Assembly: GCF_050947875.1 (NCBI RefSeq)
Contig: NC_134573.1
Coordinates: forward strand, 37,387,115 to 37,451,114
Direction: 5' to 3'
Source of the DNA: Dermacentor variabilis
Lineage: Eukaryota; Arthropoda; Arachnida; Ixodida; Ixodidae
Length of the DNA stretch: 64,000 nt
Shown piece after piece: positions 1 to 14,011 of this stretch. The position numbers were made by a program, and so were the translations under genes. The first letter of the stretch is position 1. Every line of letters begins with the position of its first letter. The notes under the pieces are model-generated. The model did not search any database and had not been told where the DNA came from. It saw only the letters and a list, made by a program, of their open reading frames with translations.

Positions 1-3000
1 CACCTCAAGAACCCTCGGAGCACAGACAGCCGGATTTGAAATAAACCACTGCACAAGTGCAGCAATCACCTCAAGAAAACTCTTAACACAGACAGCGGAA
101 TGTAAAACTAGCCACTGGACAAGTGCAACAGTCATTCAAGAAAACTCGGAGCACAGACAGCAGAATCTGAAACAAGCCACAGCACAAGTGCAACAATCAC
201 CTCAAGAACACTCGGAACACAGACAGTATAATGTGAAACAAGCCACTCCACATGTGCAATAGTCACCGCAAGAACACTCGGAACACAGACAGTAGAATGT
301 GAAACAGGCCACTCCACAAGGGCAACAGTCCCCTCCAGAACACTCGCAACACAGACAGCGGAATGTGAAACAAGCTACTGCACAAGTGCAGCAGTCACCT
401 CAAGAAAACTCTTTACACAGACAGCGAAATGTGAAACTAGCCACTGCACAAGTGCAACAGTCACCACAAGAACAATCGGAACACAGACAGCGGAATGTGA
501 AAGGAGCTACTGCACAAGTGCAACCGTCACTTCAAGAAAACTCTTAACACAGCCAGCGGAATGCGAAACTAGCCACTGCACAAGTGCAACAGTCACCTCA
601 AGAACACTCAGAACAGAGACAGTAGAATCTGAAACAAGCGACTGCACAAGTGCAACAGTCAACTCAAGAAAACTATTAAAACAGACTGCAGAATCTGAAA
701 CAATCCACTGCTCAAATGCAACAGTCACTTCAGGAAAACTCTTAACACAGACAGCTGAATGCGAAACTAGCCACTGCACAAGTGCAACAGTCACCTCAAG
801 AACACTCGAAACACAGACAGCGGAGTGTGAAACAAGCTACTGCTCAAGTGCAACAGTCACCTCAAGAAAACTCTTAAGACAGACAGTGGAATGTAAAACT
901 AGCCACTGCACAAGTGCAACAGTCACCTCAAGAACACTCGGAGCACAGACAGCCCGATCTGAAATAGGCCACTGCACAAGTGCAACAATCACCTCAAGAA
1001 AACTCGGAAAACAGACAGCAGAATCCGAAACAAGCCACTGCACAAGTGCAACAGTCACCTCAAGAACACTCGGAACGCAGACAGCGGAATGTGAAACAAG
1101 CTACTGCGCAAGTGCAACAGTCACCTCAAGAAAACTCTTAACACAGACAGCGGAATGCGAAACTAGATAATGCGCAAGTGCAACAGTCACCTCAAGAAAA
1201 CTCGCAACACTGACAGTGGAATGTGAAACAAGCTACTGCACAAGTGCAACATTCACGTCAAGAACACTCGGAACGCAGGCAGCAGAATTTGAACCAAGTC
1301 ACTACACAAGGGCAACAGTCACCCCAGGAACATTCGGAACACAGACAGCGGAATGTGTAACGAGCTACCGCACAAGTGCAACAGTCACCTCAAGAAAACC
1401 CTTAACACAGACAGCGGAATGTGAAACCAGCCACTGCACAAGTGCTAAAGTCACCTCAAGAACACTCTTAACACAGACAGCGAAATTTAAAACTAGCCAC
1501 TGCACAAGTGCAACAGTCACCACAAGAAAACTCGGAACACAGACAGTGGAATGTGAAACAAGCCACTTCACAAGTGCAATAGACACCTCGAGAACACTCG
1601 GAACACAGACAGCAGAATCTGAAACAAGCCGCTGCACAAGTGCAACAGTTTAAAACAGAGAGCTGAATGCGAAACTAGCCACTGCTAAGTGCAACAGTCA
1701 CCTCAAGAACACTCGGAACACAGACAGCGGAATGTGAAACAAGCTACTGCACAAGTGCAACAGTCACCTCAAGAAAACTCTTAACACAGACATCGGAATG
1801 TAAAACTAGCCACTGCACAAGTGCAGCAGTCGCCTCAAGAACCCTCGGAGCACAGACAGCCGGATCTGAAATAGACCACTGCACAAGTGCAACAATCACA
1901 TCAAGAAAACTTAACACAGACAGCGGAATGTAAAACTAGCCACTGCACAAGTGCAACAGACACCTCAAGAACCCTCGGAGCACAGACAGCCGGATCTGAA
2001 ATAGACCACTGCACAAGTGCAACAATCACCTCAAGAAAACTCTTAACACAGACAGCGGAATGTAAAACTGGCCACTGGACAAGTGCAACAGTCATTCAAG
2101 AACACTCGGAGCACAGACAGCAGAATCTGAAACAAGCCACGGCACAAGTGCAACAATCACCTCAAGAACACTCGGAACACAGACAGTATAATGTGAAACA
2201 AGCCACTCCACATGTGCAATAGTCACCTCAAGAACACTCGGAACACAGACAGTAGAATGTGAAACAAGCCACTCCACAAGGGCAACAGTCCCCTCAAGAA
2301 CACTCGGAACACAGACAGCGGAATGTGAAACAAGCTACTGCACAAGTGCAGCAGTCACCTCAAGAAAACTCTTAACACAGACAGCGAAATGTGAAACTAG
2401 CCACTGCGCAAGTGCAACAGTCACCACAAGAACAATCGGAACACAGACAGCGGAATGTGAAAGAAGCTACTGCACAAGTGCAACAGTCACTTCAAGAAAA
2501 CTCTTAACACAGCCAGCGGAATGTGAAACTAGCCACTGCACAAGTGCAACAGTCACCTCAAGAACACTCAGAACAGAGACAGCAGAATCTGAAACAAGCC
2601 ACTGCACAAGTGCAACAGTGAACTAAAGAAAACTCTTAAAACAGACAGCGGAATCCGAAACAAGCCGCTGCACAAGTGCAACAGTTTAAAACAGACAGCT
2701 GAATGCGAAACTAGCCACTGCAAAGTGCAACAGTCACCTCAAGAACACTCGGAACACAGACAGCGGAATGTGAAACAAGCTACTGCACAAGTGCAACAGT
2801 CACTTCAAGAAAACTCTTAACGCAGACAGCGGAATGTAAAACTAGCCACTGCAGAAGTGCAGCAGTCGCCTCAAGAACCCTCAGAGCACAGACAGCCGGA
2901 TCTGAAATAGACCACTGCACAAGTGCAACAATCACCTCAAGAAAACTCTTAACACAGACAGCGGAATGAGAAACAAGTTACTGCACAACTGCAACAGTCA

Positions 3001-4248
3001 CCTCAAGAAAACTCTTAACACAGACAGCAGAATCTGAAACGGGCCATTGCACAAGTGCAAGTCACCTCAAGAACACTCGGAACACAGACAGTAGAATGCG
3101 AAACAAGCCACTCCACAAGGGCAACAGTCACCTCAAGAACACCCGGAACACAGACAGCGGAATGTGAAACAAGCTGCTGCACAAGTGCAACAGTCACCTC
3201 AAGAAAACTTTTAACACAGACAGCGGAATGCGAAACTGGCCACTGCACAAGTGCAACAGTCACCTCAAGAACACATGGAACACAGACAGCAGAATCTGAA
3301 ACAAGCCAATGCACAAGTTCATCAGTCACCACAAGAAAACTCTTAAAACAGACACCAGAATCTGAAACAATCCACTGCTCAAGTTTAACAGTCACTTCAA
3401 GAAAACTCTTAACACAGACAGCTGAATGCGAAACTAGCCACTGCACAAGTGCAACAGTCACCTCAAGAACATTCGGAACACAAACAGCGGAATGTGAAAC
3501 AAGCTACTGCACAAGTGCAATAGTCACCTCAAGAACACACGGAACAGAGACAGCAGAATCTGAAACAAGCCACTGCACAAGTGCAACAGTCAACTCAAGA
3601 AAACTCTTAACACAGACAGCGGAATGTGAAACTAGCCACTGCACAAGTGCAACAGTCACCTCTAGAACACTCGGAACACAAACAGCGGAATGTGAAACAA
3701 GCTACTGCACAACTGCAACAGTCACCTCAAGAAAACTCTTAACACAGACAGCAGAATCTGAAACAAGCCACTGCACAAGTGCAAGTCACCTCGAGAACAC
3801 TCGGAACACAGACAACAGAATGTGAAACAAGCCACTCCACAAGTGCAACAGTCACCTCAAGAACACTCGGAACACAGACAGCGGAATGTCAAACAAGCTA
3901 CTGCACAAGTGCAACCGTCACCTCAAGAAAACTTTTATTACAGACCGCGGAATGCGAAACTAGCCACTGCACAATTGCAACAGTCACCATAAAAGCACTC
4001 AGAACACAGACAGTGGAATGTGAAACAAGCTACTGCACAAGTACAACAGTCACCTCAAGAACACTCGGAACACAGACAGCAGAATCTGAAACAAGGCACT
4101 CCACAAGTGCAACAGTCACCTCAAGAACACTCGGAACACAGACAGCAGAATCTGAAACAAGCCACTGCACAAGTGCAACAGTCACCTCAAGAAAACTCTT
4201 AACACAGACATCGGAATGTAAAACTAACCACTGCACAAGTGCAACAGT
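1..4248 (+). repeat. Higher-order block A, copy 1 (4,248 bp)
   Basis: This block of about 64 monomers recurs at a constant offset of 4,248 bp. Position 1 aligns with 4,249, and the register is unchanged to beyond 4,200. The length is not a multiple of 66 because several monomers carry small deletions, such as GCAAGTCACC at about 3,057 and 3,780 in place of GCAACAGTCACC, and shortened monomers near 1,660 and 2,700. The left end is set by the window, so the true block may begin earlier. Confidence 0.95.
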
Positions 4249-7200
4249 CACCTCAAGAACCCTCGGAGCACAGACAGCCCGATTTGAAATAAACCACTGC
4301 ACAAGTGCAGCAATCACCTCAAGAAAACTCTTAACACAGACAGCGGAATGTAAAACTAGCCACTGGACAAGTGCAACAGTCATTCAAGAAAACTCGGAGC
4401 ACAGACAGCAGAATCTGAAACAAGCCACAGCACAAGTGCAACAATCACCTCAAGAACACTCGGAACACAGACAGTATAATGTGAAACAAGCCACTCCACA
4501 TGTGCAATAGTCACCGCAAGAACACTCGGAACACAGACAGTAGAATGTGAAACAGGCCACTCCACAAGGGCAACAGTCCCCTCCAGAACACTCGCAACAC
4601 AGACAGCGGAATGTGAAACAAGCTACTGCACAAGTGCAGCAGTCACCTCAAGAAAACTCTTTACACAGACAGCGAAATGTGAAACTAGCCACTGCACAAG
4701 TGCAACAGTCACCACAAGAACAATCGGAACACAGACAGCGGAATGTGAAAGGAGCTACTGCACAAGTGCAACCGTCACTTCAAGAAAACTCTTAACACAG
4801 CCAGCGGAATGCGAAACTAGCCACTGCACAAGTGCAACAGTCACCTCAAGAACACTCAGAACAGAGACAGTAGAATCTGAAACAAGCGACTGCACAAGTG
4901 CAACAGTCAACTCAAGAAAACTATTAAAACAGACTGCAGAATCTGAAACAATCCACTGCTCAAATGCAACAGTCACTTCAGGAAAACTCTTAACACAGAC
5001 AGCTGAATGCGAAACTAGCCACTGCACAAGTGCAACAGTCACCTCAAGAACACTCGAAACACAGACAGCGGAATGTGAAACAAGCTACTGCTCAAGTGCA
5101 ACAGTCACCTCAAGAAAACTCTTAAGACAGACAGTGGAATGTAAAACTAGCCACTGCACAAGTGCAACAGTCACCTCAAGAACACTCGGAGCACAGACAG
5201 CCCGATCTGAAATAGGCCACTGCACAAGTGCAACAATCACCTCAAGAAAACTCGGAAAACAGACAGCAGAATCCGAAACAAGCCACTGCACAAGTGCAAC
5301 AGTCACCTCAAGAACACTCGGAACGCAGACAGCGGAATGTGAAACAAGCTACTGCGCAAGTGCAACAGTCACCTCAAGAAAACTCTTAACACAGACAGCG
5401 GAATGCGAAACTAGATAATGCGCAAGTGCAACAGTCACCTCAAGAAAACTCGCAACACTGACAGTGGAATGTGAAACAAGCTACTGCACAAGTGCAACAT
5501 TCACGTCAAGAACACTCGGAACGCAGGCAGCAGAATTTGAACCAAGTCACTACACAAGGGCAACAGTCACCCCAGGAACATTCGGAACACAGACAGCGGA
5601 ATGTGTAACGAGCTACCGCACAAGTGCAACAGTCACCTCAAGAAAACCCTTAACACAGACAGCGGAATGTGAAACCAGCCACTGCACAAGTGCTAAAGTC
5701 ACCTCAAGAACACTCTTAACACAGACAGCGAAATTTAAAACTAGCCACTGCACAAGTGCAACAGTCACCACAAGAAAACTCGGAACACAGACAGTGGAAT
5801 GTGAAACAAGCCACTTCACAAGTGCAATAGACACCTCGAGAACACTCGGAACACAGACAGCAGAATCTGAAACAAGCCGCTGCACAAGTGCAACAGTTTA
5901 AAACAGAGAGCTGAATGCGAAACTAGCCACTGCTAAGTGCAACAGTCACCTCAAGAACACTCGGAACACAGACAGCGGAATGTGAAACAAGCTACTGCAC
6001 AAGTGCAACAGTCACCTCAAGAAAACTCTTAACACAGACATCGGAATGTAAAACTAGCCACTGCACAAGTGCAGCAGTCGCCTCAAGAACCCTCGGAGCA
6101 CAGACAGCCGGATCTGAAATAGACCACTGCACAAGTGCAACAATCACATCAAGAAAACTTAACACAGACAGCGGAATGTAAAACTAGCCACTGCACAAGT
6201 GCAACAGACACCTCAAGAACCCTCGGAGCACAGACAGCCGGATCTGAAATAGACCACTGCACAAGTGCAACAATCACCTCAAGAAAACTCTTAACACAGA
6301 CAGCGGAATGTAAAACTGGCCACTGGACAAGTGCAACAGTCATTCAAGAACACTCGGAGCACAGACAGCAGAATCTGAAACAAGCCACGGCACAAGTGCA
6401 ACAATCACCTCAAGAACACTCGGAACACAGACAGTATAATGTGAAACAAGCCACTCCACATGTGCAACAGTCACCTCAAGAACACTCGGAACACAGACAG
6501 TAGAATGTGAAACAAGCCACTCCACAAGGGCAACAGTCCCCTCAAGAACACTCGGAACACAGACAGCGGAATGTGAAACAAGCTACTGCACAAGTGCAGC
6601 AGTCACCTCAAGAAAACTCTTAACACAGACAGCGAAATGTGAAACTAGCCACTGCGCAAGTGCAACAGTCACCACAAGAACAATCGGAACACAGACAGCG
6701 GAATGTGAAAGAAGCTACTGCACAAGTGCAACAGTCACTTCAAGAAAACTCTTAACACAGCCAGCGGAATGTGAAACTAGCCACTGCACAAGTGCAACAG
6801 TCACCTCAAGAACACTCAGAACAGAGACAGCAGAATCTGAAACAAGCCACTGCACAAGTGCAACAGTGAACTAAAGAAAACTCTTAAAACAGACAGCGGA
6901 ATCCGAAACAAGCCGCTGCACAAGTGCAACAGTTTAAAACAGACAGCTGAATGCGAAACTAGCCACTGCAAAGTGCAACAGTCACCTCAAGAACACTCGG
7001 AACACAGACAGCGGAATGTGAAACAAGCTACTGCACAAGTGCAACAGTCACTTCAAGAAAACTCTTAACGCAGACAGCGGAATGTAAAACTAGCAACTGC
7101 AGAAGTGCAGCAGTCGCCTCAAGAACCCTCAGAGCACAGACAGCCGGATCTGAAATAGACCACTGCACAAGTGCAACAATCACCTCAAGAAAACTCTTAA

Positions 7201-8450
7201 CACAGACAGCGGAATGAGAAACAAGTTACTGCACAACTGCAACAGTCACCTCAAGAAAACTCTTAACACAGACAGCAGAATCTGAAACGGGCCATTGCAC
7301 AAGTGCAAGTCACCTCAAGAACACTCGGAACACAGACAGTAGAATGCGAAACAAGCCACTCCACAAGGGCAACAGTCACCTCAAGAACACCCGGAACACA
7401 GACAGCGGAATGTGAAACAAGCTGCTGCACAAGTGCAACAGTCACCTCAAGAAAACTTTTAACACAGACAGCGGAATGCGAAACTGGCCACTGCACAAGT
7501 GCAACAGTCACCTCAAGAACACATGGAACACAGACAGCAGAATCTGAAAAAAGCCAATGCACAAGTTCATCAGTCACCACAAGAAAACTCTTAAAACAGA
7601 CACCAGAATCTGAAACAATCCACTGCTCAAGTTTAACAGTCACTTCAAGAAAACTCTTAACACAGACAGCTGAATGCGAAACTAGCCACTGCACAAGTGC
7701 AACAGTCACCTCAAGAACATTCGGAACACAAACAGCGGAATGTGAAACAAGCTACTGCACAAGTGCAATAGTCACCTCAAGAACACACGGAACAGAGACA
7801 GCAGAATCTGAAACAAGCCGCTGCACAAGTGCAACAGTCAACTCAAGAAAACTCTTAACACAGACAGCGGAATGTGAAACTAGCCACTGCACAAGTGCAA
7901 CAGTCACCTCTAGAACACTCGGAACACAAACAGCGGAATGTGAAACAAGCTACTGCACAACTGCAACAGTCACCTCAAGAAAACTCTTAACACAGACAGC
8001 AGAATCTGAAACAAGCCACTGCACAAGTGCAAGTCACCTCGAGAACACTCGGAACACAGACAACAGAATGTGAAACAAGCCACTCCACAAGTGCAACAGT
8101 CACCTCAAGAACACTCGGAACACAGACAGCGGAATGTCAAACAAGCTACTGCACAAGTGCAACCGTCACCTCAAGAAAACTTTTATTACAGACCGCGGAA
8201 TGCGAAACTAGCCACTGCACAATTGCAACAGTCACCATAAAAGCACTCAGAACACAGACAGTGGAATGTGAAACAAGCTACAGCACAAGTACAACAGTCA
8301 CCTCAAGAACACTCGGAACACAGACAGCAGAATCTGAAACAAGGCACTCCACAAGTGCAACAGTCACCTCAAGAACACTCGGAACACAGACAGCAGAATC
8401 TGAAACAAGCCACTGCACAAGTGCAACAGTCACCTCAAGAAAACTCTTAA
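4249..8450 (+). repeat. Higher-order block A, copy 2
   Basis: This is a near-identical copy of 1-4,202, with no net indel. I noticed only about ten substitutions, for example 829 versus 5,077, the change of a TAG to a CAG near 6,468, 7,094, and one near 8,281. The match ends at about 8,450, where copy 1 has a TCGG-containing monomer and copy 2 moves into a different dimer series. Identity this high across 4.2 kb suggests a recent tandem duplication, or a sequence assembly effect. Confidence 0.95.
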
Positions 8451-9440
8451 CACAGACAGCGGAATGTGAAACTAGCCATTGCACAAGTGCAACAGTCACC
8501 TCAAGAACACTCGGAGCACAGACAGTGGAATGTGAAACAAGCCGCTGCACAAGTGCAACAGTCACCTCAAGAACACTCGGAGCACAGACAGTGGAATGTG
8601 AAACAAGCCGCTGCACAAGTGCAACAGTCACCTCAAGATCACTTGAAACACAGACAGCGGAATCTGAAACAAGCCACTGCACAAGTGCAACAGTCACCTC
8701 AAGAAAACTCTTAATGCACACAGCCGAATGCGAAACTAGCCACTGCACAAGTGCAACAGTCACCTCAAGAACACTCGGAACACAGGCAGCGGAATGTGAA
8801 ACAAGCTACTGCACAAGTGCAACAGTCACCTCAAAAAAAGTCTTAAAACAGACATCGGTATGTGAAACTGGCCACTGCACAAGTGCAACAGCCACCTCAA
8901 GAACACTCGGAACACAGATAGTAGAATCTGAAACAAGCCACTCCACAAGTGCAACAGTCACCTCAAGAACACTCGGAACACAGACAGCAGAATCTGAAAC
9001 AAGCCACTGCACAAGTGCAACAGTCACCTCAAGAAAACTCTTAACACAGACAGCGGAATGTGAAACTAGCCATTGCACAAGTGCAACAGTCACCTCAAGA
9101 ACACTCGGAGCACAGACAGCAGAATCTGATACAAGCCACTGCACAAGTGTAACAGTCACCTCAATAGAACTCTTAACACAGAATGCCGAATGTGAAACTA
9201 GCCACTGCACAAGTGCAACAGTCACCTCAAGAACACTCGCAACAATGACAGCGGAATGTGAAACAACCTACTGCACAAGTGCAACAGTCACCTCAAGAAA
9301 ACTCTTACCACAGACAGCCGAATGTGAAACTAGCCACTGCACAAGTGCAACAGTAACCTCAAGAACACTCGGAACACAGCCATCGGAATGCGAAACCAGC
9401 CACTGCACAAGTGCAACAGTCACCTCAAGAACACTCGGAT
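8450..9440 (+). repeat. Regular dimer stretch of the 66-bp satellite
   Basis: About 15 monomers in which the two monomer types alternate cleanly, with no frame-breaking indel. Together with the end of block A this gives the longest uninterrupted frame in the array, 471 codons from 8,027 to 9,442. It ends at a TAA created by a GGATCA-to-GGATAA change at 9,437-9,442. The same TAA recurs near 16,760, 20,124 and 23,356, so it was amplified with the block. I read it as satellite, not as a gene. Confidence 0.75.
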
Positions 9441-11239
9441 AACAGACAGTAGGATGTCAAACAAGCCACTGCACAAGTGCAACAGTCACCTCAAGAACAC
9501 TCGGAGCACAGACAGTGGAATGTGAAACAAGCCGCTGCACAAATTCAACAGTCACCTCAAGAACACTTCAAACACAGACAGCAGAATATGAAATATGCTC
9601 TTGTAGAAGTGCAACAGTCACATCAAGAAAACTCTTAACACAGACAGCGGAATGCGAAACTAGCCACTGCACAGGTGCAACAGACACCTCGAGAACACTC
9701 GGAACACAGACAGTAGAATGTGAAACAAGCCACTCCACAAGTGCAGCAGTCACCTCAAGAACACTCGGAACACAGATAGCAGAATCTGAAAGAAGCCACT
9801 GCACAAGTGCAACAGTCACCTCAAGAAAACTCTTAACACAGACAGCGGAATGTGAAACTAGCCACTGCAAAAGTGCAACAGTCACCTCTAGAACACTCGC
9901 AACAAAGACAGTGGAATGTGAAACAAGCGACTGCACAAGTGCAACAGTCAACTCAAGAAAACTCTTAAAACAGACAGCAGAATCTGAAACAATCCACTGC
10001 TCAAGTGCAACAGTCACTTCAAGAAAACTCTTAACACAGACAGCTGAATGCGAAACTAGCCACTGCACAAGTGCAACAGTCACCTCAAGAACACTCGGAA
10101 CACAGACAGCGGAATGTGAAACAAGCTACTGCACAAGTGCAACTGTCACCTCAAGAGCACTAGGGGCACAGACAGTGGAATGTGAAACAAACCGCTGCAC
10201 AAGTGCAACAGTCACCTCAAGAACACTCGAAACACAGACAACGGAATATGAAATATGCTGTTGTAGAAGTGCGCAGTCACATCAAGAAAACTCTTAACAC
10301 AGACAGCGGAATGCGAAACTAGCCACTGCACAAGTGCAACAGACACCTCGAGTACACTGGGAACACAGACAGCGGAATGTGAAACTAGCCTCTGCACAAG
10401 TGCAGCAGTACCTCAAGAACACTCGGAGCACAGACAGTGGAATGTGAAACAAGCCACTGCACAAGTGTAACAGTCACCTCAAGAATACTCGGAACACAGA
10501 CAGCCGAATCTGAAACAAGCCATTGCTCAAGTGACACAGTCACTTCAAGAAAACTCTTAACACAGACAGCGGAATGTAAAACTAACCACTGCACAAGTGC
10601 AACAGTCACCTCAAGAACCCTCGGAGCACAGACAGCCGGATTTGAAATAAACCACTGCACAAGTGCAGCAATCACCTCAAGAAAACTCTTAACACAGACA
10701 GCGGAATGTCAAACTAGCCACTGGACAAGTGCAACAGTCATTCAAGAACACTCGGAGCACAGACAGCAGAATCTGAAACAAGCCACAGCACAAGTGCAAC
10801 AATCACCTCAAGAACACTCGGAACACAGACAGTATAATGTGAAACAAGCCACACCACATGTGCAATAGTCACCGCAAGAACACTCGGAACACAGACAGTA
10901 GAATGTGAAACAAGCCACTCCACAAGGGCAACAGTCCCCTCCAGAACACTCGGAACACAGACAGCGGAATGTGAAACAAGCTACTGCACAAGTGCAGCAG
11001 TCACCTCAAGAAAACTCTTAACACAGACAGCGAAATGTGAAACTAGCCACTGCACAAGTGCAACAGTCACCACAAGAACAATCGCAACACAGACAGCGGA
11101 ATGTGAAAGAAGCTACTGCACAAGTGCAACAGTCACTTCAAGAAAACTCTTAACACAGCCAGCGGAATGCGAAACTAGCCACTGCACAAGTGCAACAGTA
11201 ACCTCAAGAACACTCAGAACAGAGACAGTAGAATCTGAA

Positions 11240-14011
11240 ACAAGCGACTGCACAAGTGCAACAGTCAACTCAAGAAAACTCTTAAAACAGACAGCAGAAT
11301 CTGAAACAATCCACTGCTCAAGTGCAACAGTCACTTCAAGAAAACTCTTAACACAGACAGCTGAATGCGAAACTAGCCACTGCACAAGTGCAACAGTCAC
11401 CTCAAGAACACTCGGAACACAGACAGCGGAATGTGAAACAAGCTACTGCTCAAGTGCAACAGTCACCTCAAGAAAACTCTTAAGACAGACAGCGGAATGT
11501 AAAACTAGCCACTACACAAGTGCAACAGTCACCTCAAGAACACTCGGAGCACAGACAGCCGGATCTGAGATAGGCCACTGCACAAGTGCAACAATCACCT
11601 CAAGAAAACTCGGAAAACAGACAGCAGAATCCGAAACAAGCCACTGCACAAGTGCAACAGTCACCTCAAGAACACTCGGAACGCAGACAGCGGAATGTGA
11701 AACAAGCTACTGCGCAAGTGCAACAGTCACCTCAAGAAAACTCTTAACACAGACAGCGGAATGCGAAACTAGATACTGCGCAAGTGCAACAGTCACCTCA
11801 AGAACACTCGGAGCACAGACAGCAGAATCTGATACAAGCCACTGCACAAGTGCAACAGTCACCTCAATAGAACTCTTAACACAGAATGCCGAATGTGAAA
11901 CTAGCCACTGCACAAGTGCAACAGTCACCTCAAGAACACTCGCAACAATGACAGCGGAATGTGAAACAACCTAGTGCACAAGTGCAACAGTCACCTCAAG
12001 AAAACTCTTACCACAGACAGCCGAATGTGAAACTAGCCACTGCACAAGTGCAACAGTAACCTCAAGAACACTCGGAACACAGCCATCGGAATGTGAAACC
12101 AGCCACTGCACAAGTGCAACAGTCACCTCAAGAACACTCGGATCACAGACAGTAGAATGTCAAACAAGCCACTGCACAAGTGCAACAGTCACCTCAAGAA
12201 CACTCGGAGCACAGACAGTGGAATGTGAAACAAGCCGCTGCACAAGTTCAACAGTCACCTCAAGAACACTTGAAACACAGACAGCGGAATATGAAATATG
12301 CTCTTGTAGAAGTGCAACAGTCACATCAAGAAAACTCTTAACACAGACAGCGGAATGCGAAACTAGCCACTGCACAAGTGCAACAGACACCTCGAGAACA
12401 CTCGGAACACAGACAGTAGAATGTGAAACAAGCCACTCCACAAGTGCAGCAGTCACCTCAAGAACACTCGGAACACAGATAGCAGAATCTGAAAGAAGCC
12501 ACTGCACAAGTGCAACAGTCACCTCAAGAAAACTCTTAACACAGACAGCGGAATGTGAAACTAGCCACTGCAAAAGTGCAACAGTCACCTCTAGAACACT
12601 CGCAACAAAGACAGTGGAATGTGAAACAAGCGACTGCACAAGTGCAACAGTCAACTCAAGAAAACTCTTAAAACAGACAGCAGAATCTGAAACAATCCAC
12701 TGCTCAAGTGCAACAGTCACTTCAAGAAAACTCTTAACACAGACAGCTGAATGCGAAACTAGCCACTGCACAAGTGCAACAGTCACCTCAAGAACACTCG
12801 GAACACAGACAGCGGAATGTGAAACAAGCTACTGCTCAAGTGCAACAGTCACCTCAAGAAAACTCTTAAGACAGACAGCGGAATGTAAAACTAGCCACTA
12901 CACAAGTGCAACAGTCACCTCAAGAACACTCGGAGCACAGACAGCCGGATCTGAGATAGGCCACTGCACAAGTGCAACAATCACCTCAAGAAAACTCGGA
13001 AAACAGACAGCAGAATCCGAAACAAGCCACTGCACAAGTGCAACAGTCACCTCAAGAACACTCGGAACGCAGACAGCGGAATGTGAAACAAGCTACTGCG
13101 CAAGTGCAACAGTCACCTCAAGAAAACTCTTAACACAGACAGCGGAATGCGAAACTAGATACTGCGCAAGTGCAACAGTCACCTCAAGAACACTCGGAGC
13201 ACAGACAGCAGAATCTGATACAAGCCACTGCACAAGTGCAACAGTCACCTCAATAGAACTCTTAACACAGAATGCCGAATGTGAAACTAGCCACTGCACA
13301 AGTGCAACAGTCACCTCAAGAACACTCGCAACAATGACAGCGGAATGTGAAACAACCTAGTGCACAAGTGCAACAGTCACCTCAAGAAAACTCTTACCAC
13401 AGACAGCCGAATGTGAAACTAGCCACTGCACAAGTGCAACAGTAACCTCAAGAACACTCGGAACACAGCCATCGGAATGTGAAACCAGCCACTGCACAAG
13501 TGCAACAGTCACCTCAAGAACACTCGGATCACAGACAGTAGAATGTCAAACAAGCCACTGCACAAGTGCAACAGTCACCTCAAGAACACTCGGAGCACAG
13601 ACAGTGGAATGTGAAACAAGCCGCTGCACAAGTTCAACAGTCACCTCAAGAACACTTGAAACACAGACAGCGGAATATGAAATATGCTCTTGTAGAAGTG
13701 CAACAGTCACATCAAGAAAACTCTTAACACAGACAGCGGAATGCGAAACTAGCCACTGCACAAGTGCAACAGACACCTCGAGAACACTCGGAACACAGAC
13801 AGTAGAATGTGAAACAAGCCACTCCACAAGTGCAGCAGTCACCTCAAGAACACTCGGAACACAGATAGCAGAATCTGAAAGAAGCCACTGCACAAGTGCA
13901 ACAGTCACCTCAAGAAAACTCTTAACACAGACAGCGGAATGTGAAACTAGCCACTGCAAAAGTGCAACAGTCACCTCTAGAACACTCGCAACAAAGACAG
14001 TGGAATGTGAA
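11240..14011 (+). repeat. 1,386-bp tandem duplication inside the array (21 monomers, two copies)
   Basis: Sequence from about 11,240 to 12,625 recurs at an offset of exactly 1,386 bp (21 x 66) at about 12,626-14,011. Landmarks are the TACTGCGC monomers at 11,707/13,093 and the nonsense-bearing ACAACCTAGTGC at about 11,967/13,353. The diverged monomer with AAATATGCTCTTGTAG at about 12,295/13,681 also lies in both copies. The edges are approximate. Confidence 0.85.
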
